Assembly (NCBI GenBank): GCA_025459265.1
Contig: JALOQX010000017.1
Location: 1 to 35,562 of the forward strand
DNA length: 35,562 nucleotides
Direction of reading: 5' to 3'
From: Pirellulaceae bacterium
GTDB taxonomy: Bacteria; Planctomycetota; Planctomycetia; Pirellulales; Pirellulaceae
The translations under genes were made by a program, and so were the position numbers. Shown here one piece after another: positions 1-7,318 of this stretch (positions are counted from its first letter, which is position 1; each line of letters starts with the position of its first letter). The notes under the pieces were generated by a model. That model had not been told where the DNA came from and searched no databases. It saw only the letters and a program-made list of their open reading frames with translations.

Positions 1-333
1 TCCATGCTTTCGTGTAGCTCACCAGTCCAGCGAGCCGCCGACGGGTGGCTGGGGACGAGCGCAGCGAGCCCCCAGCGCGCTGGCGCACATGCTCGCTGGG
101 GGCGGATCATGAAGACGACGTCATGGGCCTCGGCACGATCTCCCTCACGGGTGGCGATTCAGCACTACCTCGACAGTGACACCCGAACATCACGAGCAAG
201 CGGCCCGGGGAGTGGTGCCGGGGCGGTGCAGCAACGAGCGGAGACAGGTGGGGCTGGCGGAAACGCGCCGCAGGAATGACCCGAGACAACCAGTGTTTCT
301 GCGGTTTTCCCGGACTTTGCCTACCCCCTGGAA
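1..333. other. Non-coding stretch with a palindromic repeat
   Basis: I see no convincing gene here. Short open frames exist, but they show no recognisable domain and have the arbitrary Arg/Ala/Ser/Gly composition of GC-rich shadow frames. The left part (about 48-103) carries nested inverted repeats, described separately. The rest, up to the 3' end of the tRNA, shows nothing I can name. A gene entering from the left edge cannot be excluded. Confidence 0.5.
48..103. repeat. Nested inverted repeats, REP-like
   Basis: GCTGGGG at 48-54 is the reverse complement of CCCCAGC at 70-76. GCCCCCAGCG at 68-77 is the reverse complement of CGCTGGGGGC at 94-103. One central arm can therefore pair with either flank, giving two mutually exclusive hairpins. 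The element sits between genes. It may be a member of a dispersed palindromic family, but copy number cannot be judged from one window. Confidence 0.5.
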
Positions 334-407
334 TACCCCCGACAGGACTCGAACCTGTGACCTGCGGTTTAGGAAACCGCCGCTCTATCCACCTGAGCTA
401 CGAGGGC
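334..407 (-). tRNA. tRNA-Arg (anticodon CCT)
   Basis: The minus strand folds into a complete 74-nt cloverleaf. The acceptor stem GCCCTCG pairs with CGGGGGT, including a G-U at 1-72 and a T-G at 5-68. The D arm is GCTC/GAGC. The anticodon stem GCGGT/ACCGC encloses the loop TTCCTAA, so the anticodon is CCT, reading AGG. The T arm is ACAGG-TTCGAGT-CCTGT. The discriminator is A and CCA is not encoded. A good promoter lies just upstream (431-460), so it is probably transcribed alone, divergently from uvrA. Confidence 0.95.
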
Positions 408-430
408 CAGCCTGCGCTGCACGCACTGCG

Positions 431-460
431 ATTGTATCTCACGGTGGTCCCGCGGCCCAA
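431..460 (-). promoter_or_regulatory. Candidate promoter of the tRNA-Arg gene
   Basis: On the minus strand, TTGGGC (455-460) and TACAAT (431-436) are separated by 18 nt. The -10 box matches TATAAT at 5 of 6 positions. The expected start of transcription near 424 lies about 17 nt before the mature tRNA 5' end at 407, a typical distance for a stable-RNA gene. Confidence 0.6.
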
Positions 461-523
461 GACCCTCGCAGATGCGGTGCGCGCCGTGACGATGCTCCCG
501 CCAGCGTCGTCGCGACGTCCTCC

Positions 524-552
524 TGGCGACGCCGGTTCCTGAGGGCTATCAT
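524..552 (+). promoter_or_regulatory. Weak candidate promoter of uvrA
   Basis: TATCAT (547-552) matches the -10 consensus at 5 of 6 positions and lies about 40 nt before the chosen uvrA start. The -35 at 17-nt spacing, TGGCGA (524-529), is poor (3 of 6). LexA-type operators were looked for by eye and none was evident. Confidence 0.3.
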
Positions 553-592
553 ACCGGATTCGTCAACGCGCGGGATGGTCTTCTGGACGAGG

Positions 593-3463
593 ATGCGTGT
601 GGCTGCTCGGCAGATTGAGCTGCGTGGGGTGCGGGTCCACAACCTGAAGAACCTCGACCTGGACCTGCCGCATCACCGGCTGATTGTGGTGTGTGGCGTC
701 AGTGGCAGCGGTAAAACGAGCCTGGCGCTGGACACGCTCTACGCCGAAGGTCAGCGCCGCTACATCGAGAGCTTCTCGGCGTCGGCCCGCCAATTCCTCG
801 ATCGGTTTGACAAACCGGCGGCGGACCGGATCAGCGGCCTGCCGCCGGCCATCGCGGTGACGCGGGCGCCCACGTCCCGTTCGAGCCGGGCGACGGTGGG
901 AACGGCCACGGAGCTGACCGACTACCTGCGGCTGCTCTTCGCCAAGCTCGGCGAGAGCCACTGCTTCCGCTGTGGCCGCCCGGTCCGGTCGGAGACACCG
1001 CAGAGCGTGGCTCAACGGTGTCTGCAGCTGGCGCCCGGGAGCCGGTGGATGGTCGCGTTTGGCTGCCCTGGTCCGGAGCCGGGCCACGGGGCGGCCTGGG
1101 GCGGGGGCCTGCTGGAACAGGGTTATGTGCGCGTGGTGTGGCAGGATCGGGTCTGGCCGCTGTCGGCGTTTGTGGACAGCAGTGTCCCGGACGCCGCTTC
1201 CGCGGCGGCGTCGCACGCGTGGGTCGTCATCGATCGGCTGGTGGCGGGGCAGGCGAGTGGCACGCGTGTAGTCGAGTCACTGGAAGCGGCCTTCGCGCGG
1301 GGGGACGGTCGCTGTGCGGTCCTGGTCGCGTGCGCACCGGGAGCGACGGAGCGTGACGATCGGTCGGCGCCGTGTACGATCGACGGTCAGCCGTGGAACG
1401 TCTGGAGACTCAGTGCCTCATTGCGCTGTGAGGATTGCGATCTCGACTATCCCCCGCTCGAGCCGCGGGTGTTGAGTTTCAACAGCCCGCTGGGCGCGTG
1501 TCCGCACTGCGAAGGTTTCGGCAGCGTGCAGGAAGTGGACATGGACCTGGTCGTGCCCGACCCCGCCAAGAGCTTGCGGGACGGGGCCATCGCGCCCTGG
1601 ACGACGCCGGCCTACAGGCACGAGCTGGATGAACTGCTGGCCTTGGCGCCGGACTACGGGATTCCGACCGACGTGCCGTTTCGCGAGCTGACCGACGCGC
1701 AGCGGGCGCTGATTCAGGATGGGGTGCCGACGCGGAACTTCGGAGGTCTGCGCGGGTTCTTCGCCTGGCTCGACCGCCGGAAATACAAGCTGCCGATCCG
1801 CGTGTTCCTCAGCCGCTGGAGGAGCAACTCGCCGTGTCCCGTCTGCCGGGGTGAACGCCTGCGTCCGGAAGCGCTGGCCGTGCGGGTCGGTGGGCGCAAC
1901 ATCGCGGACGTGTCGCGGATGGACATCCGCGGCGCCCGGGAGTTCTTGAGCGGTCTGCCGCTCACGGCCTGGCAGCAGCAGGTGGCTGGCGTCCTGCTGC
2001 GGCAGATGGATGCCCGCCTGGGGTATCTCGAAGCGGTCGGACTCGGCTACCTCACGCTCGACCGCACGCTGCGGACGCTCAGTGGCGGCGAAGCCCAGCG
2101 CGTGGCGCTCACGTCGGCGCTCGGTTCCAGTCTGGTCCACATGCTGTACGTGCTCGACGAACCGTCGGTCGGATTGCATCCGCGCGACACGCAGCATCTG
2201 TTGGAAGCCATCCGCGGCCTGCAGCGGCGTCAGAACACGGTCGTGGTGGTCGAGCACGAGCCGGCGCTGTTGTCTGCCGCGGACGAGATCGTCGAGATTG
2301 GGCCGGCGGCGGGCGAACGTGGGGGGGACGTCGTATTTCAGGGGACGTTGGACGCACTGCGGCGGTGCGAACGCAGTCTGACGAGCGACTATCTGTTCGG
2401 ACGCCTGGGCGTCTCGTTGCCCGACCAACGCCGCTCGACAACGCACGGCTGGCTGCGCCTGGTCGGAGCCCGCGGCAACAATCTCCGCAACGTGTCCGTC
2501 GCCTTTCCCCTGGGCGTGTTGTGTGTCGTGACGGGCGTGAGCGGTTCCGGCAAGAGCACGCTGGTCCAGGATACGCTCTACGGTGCGGTGTGCCGCCGCA
2601 AACGCAAGACGGCGCCAGCACCCTATCCCTACGACGAGGTGCTGGGGGACGGCCAGATCGATGACGTCGTGCTGGTCGACCAGACCCCGATCGGGCGCTC
2701 ACCACGTTCGAATCCCGTGACCTACATCAAGGCGTTTGACGAGATCCGGCAGGTATTTGCCGCGACCATTGACGCGCGGACGCGCAATTACGGCGCGGGG
2801 CATTTCAGTTTCAACGTCGATGGCGGACGGTGCTCAGCCTGCGCGGGGGACGGCTACCAGGAAATCGACATGCAATTCCTGGCGGACGTGTTCATCCGCT
2901 GCGAACAGTGCGGCGGGAAGCGGTACCGCAAGGAGATTCTGGAAGTGACGTATCGCGGCCGCAACATCGCGGACGTGCTGGAGATGACGGTGCGCGAGGC
3001 GTTTGCCTTCTTTCGCGGGCAGGCCAAGGTGCAGGCGAAGCTCAAGCGGCTGATGGACGTCGGGCTCGACTACCTCCGACTCGGGCAGGGCGCCCAGACC
3101 CTCTCGACCGGTGAGGCCCAGCGGCTGAAACTGGCGACGTACCTGTCGCGGGCCAGGCGGAACCGGACGCTATTTCTGCTGGACGAGCCCACAACCGGGC
3201 TCCATTTCTCCGACGTGGTCCGGCTGCTGGATTGTTTTGACACGTTGTTGAGTGTCGGCCACTCGCTGATCGTCGTGGAACACAACCTGCTGTTGATGAA
3301 GGCGGCGGACTATATGATTGACCTGGGGCCGGGCGCGGCCGCGCAGGGGGGCGCCGTGGTCGCGACGGGCACACCGGAGGAGATCGCCGCGTGTCCGGAG
3401 TCCGTCACCGGCCAGTTCCTGAGTCCGTGGCTGCGCGATGCCCCGTTGACCCAGCACCTGTGA
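593..3463 (+). CDS. uvrA: UvrA-family excinuclease ATPase (divergent)
   Basis: This is a 956-residue protein, about the usual UvrA length. UvrA dimers scan DNA and load UvrB at lesions in nucleotide excision repair. Two ABC ATPase modules are visible: Walker A GVSGSGKT at 35-42 with signature LSGGEAQR near 496 and Walker B VLDEPSVGLHP near 519; then a second Walker A GVSGSGKST near 647, signature LSTGEAQR near 837 and LLDEPTTGLHF near 862. CxxC pairs typical of UvrA zinc modules occur in both halves (CEDC/CPHC, then CSAC/CEQC), and an extra CFRC lies near residue 123. The start was placed at ATG 593 because homology begins at once (QIELRGVRVHNLKNL); ATG 575 is an alternative. Oddities are the LSTGE second signature and a divergent segment after the first Walker A. 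It may be a second UvrA paralogue rather than the housekeeping copy. ThiF-like follows after 19 nt. Confidence 0.9.
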   Translation: MRVAARQIELRGVRVHNLKNLDLDLPHHRLIVVCGVSGSGKTSLALDTLYAEGQRRYIESFSASARQFLDRFDKPAADRISGLPPAIAVTRAPTSRSSRATVGTATELTDYLRLLFAKLGESHCFRCGRPVRSETPQSVAQRCLQLAPGSRWMVAFGCPGPEPGHGAAWGGGLLEQGYVRVVWQDRVWPLSAFVDSSVPDAASAAASHAWVVIDRLVAGQASGTRVVESLEAAFARGDGRCAVLVACAPGATERDDRSAPCTIDGQPWNVWRLSASLRCEDCDLDYPPLEPRVLSFNSPLGACPHCEGFGSVQEVDMDLVVPDPAKSLRDGAIAPWTTPAYRHELDELLALAPDYGIPTDVPFRELTDAQRALIQDGVPTRNFGGLRGFFAWLDRRKYKLPIRVFLSRWRSNSPCPVCRGERLRPEALAVRVGGRNIADVSRMDIRGAREFLSGLPLTAWQQQVAGVLLRQMDARLGYLEAVGLGYLTLDRTLRTLSGGEAQRVALTSALGSSLVHMLYVLDEPSVGLHPRDTQHLLEAIRGLQRRQNTVVVVEHEPALLSAADEIVEIGPAAGERGGDVVFQGTLDALRRCERSLTSDYLFGRLGVSLPDQRRSTTHGWLRLVGARGNNLRNVSVAFPLGVLCVVTGVSGSGKSTLVQDTLYGAVCRRKRKTAPAPYPYDEVLGDGQIDDVVLVDQTPIGRSPRSNPVTYIKAFDEIRQVFAATIDARTRNYGAGHFSFNVDGGRCSACAGDGYQEIDMQFLADVFIRCEQCGGKRYRKEILEVTYRGRNIADVLEMTVREAFAFFRGQAKVQAKLKRLMDVGLDYLRLGQGAQTLSTGEAQRLKLATYLSRARRNRTLFLLDEPTTGLHFSDVVRLLDCFDTLLSVGHSLIVVEHNLLLMKAADYMIDLGPGAAAQGGAVVATGTPEEIAACPESVTGQFLSPWLRDAPLTQHL

Positions 3464-3482
3464 CGCGGAAAGGCCCCGCCCC

Positions 3483-4538
3483 ATGGACGATCCGACTCCA
3501 AGCGAACCGAGGGATCTCGCTCGCTATGCGCGGCAGATGCGCTATCCGCCGATCGGCGTGGCCGGCCAGCGGCAGCTCAGCGCCGCGCGCGTGCTGCTGG
3601 TCGGCTGTGGAGCGTTGGGCTGCGTGCTGGCCAGCACGCTGGCACGCGCCGGCGTGGGGCTGTTGCGCGTGGTTGACCGCGACTTCCTTGAACTCAACAA
3701 CCTGCAGCGGCAGGTGCTCTACGACGAGCGGGATGTGGCGTCGGGACTGCCGAAAGCGATTCTGGCGCGCCAACACCTGCAACAGATCAATTCCGGCATC
3801 ACGGTCGAGGCGCACGTGACCGACGTCGATCATCGGACCGTCGGGCCGCTGGCCGCCGATGTCGATCTGATCGTCGACGGCACGGACAACTTCGAGATCC
3901 GCTACCTGCTCAACGACGTGTCGCTGGATCGGCAGATCCCGTGGATCTACGGTGGCTGCCTGGGGGCGGTGGGGCAGACGCTGACGGTCGTGCCGGGTGA
4001 GACCCCGTGTTTTCGCTGTCTGTATCGCGAACCGCCGCCGCCGGGCACGACGGAAACGTGCGACACGGCGGGCATCCTGGCACCGATCATCAACGTGATT
4101 GCATCGCTGCAGGCGTGTGAGGCGATCAAGCTGCTCACCGGGAATCGCCAGGCGTTGTGCCGCGATCTGCAGATCTTCGACCTCTGGGAGAATCGCGTCC
4201 GCCAGATCAACCTGGACGCGCTGCGCGACCATCAGCGCTGTCCGGCCTGTGGCGCGCGGGAGTTCGAGTGGTTGAGCGGGGCGCGGGGCAGCCAGTCGGC
4301 GGTCCTTTGCGGACGCAACGCCGTCCAGCTGAGCTATCCCGGCGGGACGGCGATTTCTCTGGAGGCCCTCGCGGCACGACTGCGCGGGCTCGGCCAGGTC
4401 CTGCACAACCCGTACCTGGTGCGCCTGGAAGTCGCCGACTGCCGCATCACCGTCTTTCCCGACGGCCGCGCCATCGTGCAGGGCACCGAGGACATTGCGG
4501 AAGCGAAGACACTCTACGCGCGCTATATCGGCGCGTGA
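3483..4538 (+). CDS. ThiF/MoeB/HesA-family E1-like adenylyltransferase
   Basis: A 351-residue E1-like enzyme. Family members adenylate the C-terminal glycine of a small sulfur-carrier protein (ThiS, MoaD or similar) for thiamine, molybdopterin or cysteine synthesis. Visible features are the N-terminal helix RYARQMRYPPIGVAGQ, the nucleotide-binding GCGALG near 42, the DxDxxELNNLQRQ-type segment (DRDFLELNNLQRQ), the DGTDNFEIRYLLND segment, zinc-binding pairs CFRC and CPAC, and a cysteine in ETCDTAG at the usual position of the thioester cysteine. The last 70 residues form a small extra C-terminal domain rather than a rhodanese. It follows uvrA by 19 nt with a GGAAAGG upstream and may be co-transcribed. 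No carrier protein is nearby, so thiF and moeB cannot be told apart. Confidence 0.9.
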   Translation: MDDPTPSEPRDLARYARQMRYPPIGVAGQRQLSAARVLLVGCGALGCVLASTLARAGVGLLRVVDRDFLELNNLQRQVLYDERDVASGLPKAILARQHLQQINSGITVEAHVTDVDHRTVGPLAADVDLIVDGTDNFEIRYLLNDVSLDRQIPWIYGGCLGAVGQTLTVVPGETPCFRCLYREPPPPGTTETCDTAGILAPIINVIASLQACEAIKLLTGNRQALCRDLQIFDLWENRVRQINLDALRDHQRCPACGAREFEWLSGARGSQSAVLCGRNAVQLSYPGGTAISLEALAARLRGLGQVLHNPYLVRLEVADCRITVFPDGRAIVQGTEDIAEAKTLYARYIGA

Positions 4539-4588
4539 CTGGAGGGCGGGTGGCCGAATGATCGCGTTGGCGCGGGGCCGGACGCGCG

Positions 4589-4753
4589 TCACTCCGCGGT
4601 CGTGTTGGAACTGGGGCGGGCGGGGCCGCCGCCGGCAGCGCCACCGCCGGCCGGTTTGTTGGACGAACCGCCGCTGCCGTCACCGCAGCCGACCAGTGGC
4701 AGGGCCATGGTGGCAACGAGGACGCAGACCAGAACGATTTTGCGCACGGACAT
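4589..4753 (-). CDS. Small lipoprotein, 54 residues
   Basis: A short ORF on the minus strand encodes 54 residues. It starts MSVRKIVLVCVLVATMALP, followed by the lipobox LVGC (lipidated Cys23), then a Gly/Ser/Pro/Ala-rich tail ending NTTAE. The start is well supported: GGAG lies 6 nt before the ATG, and a good promoter (4793-4821) lies about 40 nt upstream. The mature part is only about 32 residues and has no fold I recognise. It is predicted to be a membrane-anchored lipoprotein of unknown role. It converges on the ThiF-like gene, with a 50-nt gap. Confidence 0.8.
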   Translation of the reverse strand: MSVRKIVLVCVLVATMALPLVGCGDGSGGSSNKPAGGGAAGGGPARPSSNTTAE

Positions 4754-4792
4754 GTTCTTCTCCGCTAAGAAGTTCCAAGACCAAGAGTTAGG

Positions 4793-4821
4793 ATTCTAGC
4801 CGCCGCTCCGGTGGACCACAA
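4793..4821 (-). promoter_or_regulatory. Candidate promoter of the 54-residue lipoprotein
   Basis: On the minus strand, TTGTGG (4816-4821) and TAGAAT (4793-4798) are separated by exactly 17 nt. The predicted transcript start near 4786 gives a leader of about 33 nt carrying the GGAG ribosome-binding site. Confidence 0.6.
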
Positions 4822-5013
4822 GGCCCCCGGCGTGCACCCTCGCGCGGCGCGTCCCGGAACCGACGTCCCGCGCACCTCGAATTCACCGGCGGCGGGGAAT
4901 TTCCTGTGATATTTTTGTGGCCGCCTGGCCGATCGATCTTGCAGGCGAACCGGTCCCGCCGCGGCCGGCACTCTGCCCGCTCCGCGGCCCCTGCGGCTCA
5001 TCTCACAACGGCG

Positions 5014-5907
5014 ATGGATTCGCGCACACACCTCCGGATCGACACGGCGCGGCACCAGCCTGCGCGACCTGACCGGTCCTCGGCGGGCGATTGGGAACTG
5101 CTGGACCCGATCGGCCAGGGGACCTGGTCCACGGTGTATGCCGCTCGGCCGCGTCATTGCGCCGCGACAATGCCGGTCGATTACGTCGTCAAGGTGGCGC
5201 GGGGAGCCGGTACGCTGGAACGCGCCTTGCTTGCGCGCGAGGCCCAGGTGGGCAGCTGCGTGACCCACCACCATTTGATCGCCGTGTTGTCGGCGGATGT
5301 CGAGGGCCCGACGCCCTACGTGGTCATGCCGCTGCTGCGCGGTGCGAACCTGCGCGATGCGGTGGCGCGGTGCGGACCGCTGGCCACGCCGCACGCGCTG
5401 TGGATTATCCGCCAGGTCGCGGCAGCCCTGACGGCCGTGCATGCGGCCGGATGGATCCACGCGGATGTCAAACCGAGCAACATCCACGTAGCGGCCGCCG
5501 GCCACGCGACCCTGATCGATCTGGGCTTGGCCCTGCGGGTCGGGAGTGCTGAGTGCATGTCGAGCGCGACGTTTCGGGGGACGGTGGCCTACGCCGCGCC
5601 GGAGACGATCAGCCGCACGCGAGCGGTGGAACCGCCAGCCGATACGTACAGCCTGGGCGCGACGCTGTATGAACTGCTCACCGGTCGGCCGCCGTTTGAC
5701 GATCCGCATCCGGAGCGCGTGCTGGCAGCGCACCTGGAACGTGCCGTGCCCAATCCGCGACATCTGTGTCCACAGCTCCATCACGGGGTGAGTCGGCTGT
5801 TGCGCGACATGCTGGCCAAGGAACCGCTGCGGCGTCCGGCCGATCAGGAGCTGGTGGAGCGTCTGGTAGAGCTGGAGATCGCGACACTGTGGGAGCGGGC
5901 CGCCTAG
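5014..5907 (+). CDS. Soluble Hanks-type serine/threonine kinase
   Basis: A 297-residue protein that is essentially one kinase domain. The Gly loop GQGTWS is at 34-39 and the ATP-binding Lys is K60 in VVKVA. The catalytic loop WIHADVKPSN has D151 and N156. The metal site is DLG at 169-171 rather than DFG, and APE is at 195-197. The Arg of the usual HRD is replaced by Ala (HAD), so this is a non-RD kinase, usually not controlled by activation-loop phosphorylation. No membrane segment or sensor domain follows, unlike many planctomycete kinases. The start at ATG 5014 was chosen near the domain; GTG 4906 is an alternative that would add a basic, unstructured 36-residue lead. The gene ends 7 nt from the convergent lhgO stop. 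Substrate unknown. Confidence 0.85.
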   Translation: MDSRTHLRIDTARHQPARPDRSSAGDWELLDPIGQGTWSTVYAARPRHCAATMPVDYVVKVARGAGTLERALLAREAQVGSCVTHHHLIAVLSADVEGPTPYVVMPLLRGANLRDAVARCGPLATPHALWIIRQVAAALTAVHAAGWIHADVKPSNIHVAAAGHATLIDLGLALRVGSAECMSSATFRGTVAYAAPETISRTRAVEPPADTYSLGATLYELLTGRPPFDDPHPERVLAAHLERAVPNPRHLCPQLHHGVSRLLRDMLAKEPLRRPADQELVERLVELEIATLWERAA

Positions 5908-5914
5908 TGCTGCG

Positions 5915-7153
5915 TCAGGCCGGCTGTGCCTCTCCGGCCGGATCACCCTCCAAGTCTCCGCTTTGCTCGACGCGGTCGAGCAGGGTCTGGGCGATGTTGA
6001 GCGCCGACGTGGCCGCGGGTGAGGGCGCGTTGAGCACGTGGATTATGCGTGGCGACTGCTGGATCAGGAAATCGTCGACCATGCTGCCGTCGGCGGCCAC
6101 GGCCTGCGCACGCACGCCGCTGCGTCCCGCCACGAGATGCTCCGCGCGAATGTCCGGCACGAGCCGCTGGAGCGCGTGGACGAAGGCCCGCTTGCTGACT
6201 GAGCGGACCATTTCGCCCAGACCGGTGCGCCAGTAGCGGACGGCCAGCTTGAGGAATCCGGGATAGCTCACGGCGTCCCACGTATCGCGGAGGCTGAACC
6301 GGGTCTTGGTGTAGCCTTCGCGAGCCCACGCCCACACGGCATTCGGGCCGCATTCGACGCCCCCTTGAATCAGGCGAGTGAAGTGGACGCCCAGGAAGGG
6401 GAACCGCGGATCGGGCACCGGATAGATCAGGTTGCGGCACAGGTCGTGGGCCGTGGGCCGCAACTCATAGTACTCCCCGCGAAACGGCACGATGCGTACG
6501 GCGGGCCGCAGACCACCCATGGCAGCCACGCGATCGCTCTGCAGGCCGGCGCAGTTAACCACGCAGCGTGCGGAGAGCGTGCCGGTGGCGGTTTCGACGA
6601 GGACTCGTCGCGGTTCGGGCCGCAGTCCGCGCACTTCGCTCGCCGTGCGCACCGCGCCGCCGGACTGCGCGATGGCCTCGGTCAGTCGTTGGCACACGAG
6701 GAGGAAATCGACGATGGCGGTCTCGGGCACGTGCAGGGCTTCCACGCCGGCTGCGTGAGGCTCCAGGTCCAGCAGGCGCGACCGTGAGATGCGTGTGCAC
6801 GTCACGCCGTTGGCTAGCCCGCGCTGATGGATCTGGTCGAGTGCGGGGAGTTCCCGCTCGTCCACCGCGACGATGACTTTGCCGCAGCGCTGCAGCGGGA
6901 CCTCGAACTGCCGGCAGAACTCCTCCATCGCCAGCTTGCCGGCGCGGCAGTTGAGGGCCTTCTGGGACCCGGGTTTGTAGTAGATGCCCGAGTGGAGCAC
7001 GCCGGAATTCCGACCGCTCTGGTGCTGGCCGACGGCCACTTCCTTCTCGAGAACGAGGACGGCGCGGGACGGCCAGCGGCGGGTGGCGGTGAAGGCGGTC
7101 GCCAGTCCCACAATGCCGCCGCCGACGATGATGAGATCGTGCGTCGTGTGCAT
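5915..7153 (-). CDS. lhgO: L-2-hydroxyglutarate oxidase family FAD enzyme
   Basis: A 412-residue FAD-dependent oxidoreductase of the DAO fold. LhgO oxidises L-2-hydroxyglutarate to 2-oxoglutarate, passing electrons to oxygen or the quinone pool. Visible features are the dinucleotide-binding VGGGIVGLATA at 10-20, LVLEKE at the end of the second beta strand, HQSGRNSGVLHSGIYY (strongly typical of LhgO), and a C-terminal NAPSPAATSALNIA segment. ATG 7153 places the Rossmann fold directly at the N terminus; upstream in-frame starts would add an unrelated stretch. It is transcribed divergently from lctP with 165 nt between them. That layout suggests the true substrate may be a short 2-hydroxyacid brought in by that permease; this is inference. 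Confidence 0.9.
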   Translation of the reverse strand: MHTTHDLIIVGGGIVGLATAFTATRRWPSRAVLVLEKEVAVGQHQSGRNSGVLHSGIYYKPGSQKALNCRAGKLAMEEFCRQFEVPLQRCGKVIVAVDERELPALDQIHQRGLANGVTCTRISRSRLLDLEPHAAGVEALHVPETAIVDFLLVCQRLTEAIAQSGGAVRTASEVRGLRPEPRRVLVETATGTLSARCVVNCAGLQSDRVAAMGGLRPAVRIVPFRGEYYELRPTAHDLCRNLIYPVPDPRFPFLGVHFTRLIQGGVECGPNAVWAWAREGYTKTRFSLRDTWDAVSYPGFLKLAVRYWRTGLGEMVRSVSKRAFVHALQRLVPDIRAEHLVAGRSGVRAQAVAADGSMVDDFLIQQSPRIIHVLNAPSPAATSALNIAQTLLDRVEQSGDLEGDPAGEAQPA

Positions 7154-7216
7154 CTGCCTAGCGTACTCGTTTCTCCGGGTGGGGGCGAGGGCGGGTGAGT
7201 TGCGGGCCGGGCTCGC

Positions 7217-7246
7217 TTGCGGCGCGATTTCGGGCGGCGATAGAAT
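7217..7246 (+). promoter_or_regulatory. Candidate promoter of lctP
   Basis: TTGCGG (7217-7222) and TAGAAT (7241-7246) are separated by 18 nt. The -10 is a 5 of 6 match. It lies about 70 nt before the lctP start, within the shared lhgO/lctP intergenic region, so both genes could be controlled from here. No clear operator repeat was seen. Confidence 0.45.
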
Positions 7247-7318
7247 GCGGCAAGCTGCGACGACGCAGCATGCGGCGGGGACGACCACACACGGTCCTGG
7301 TGCGGTGAGGAAAACGGG

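Noticed and set aside
176-592. N-terminal extension of UvrA
   Set aside because: It runs through the tRNA-Arg gene and two promoters on a non-homologous sequence.
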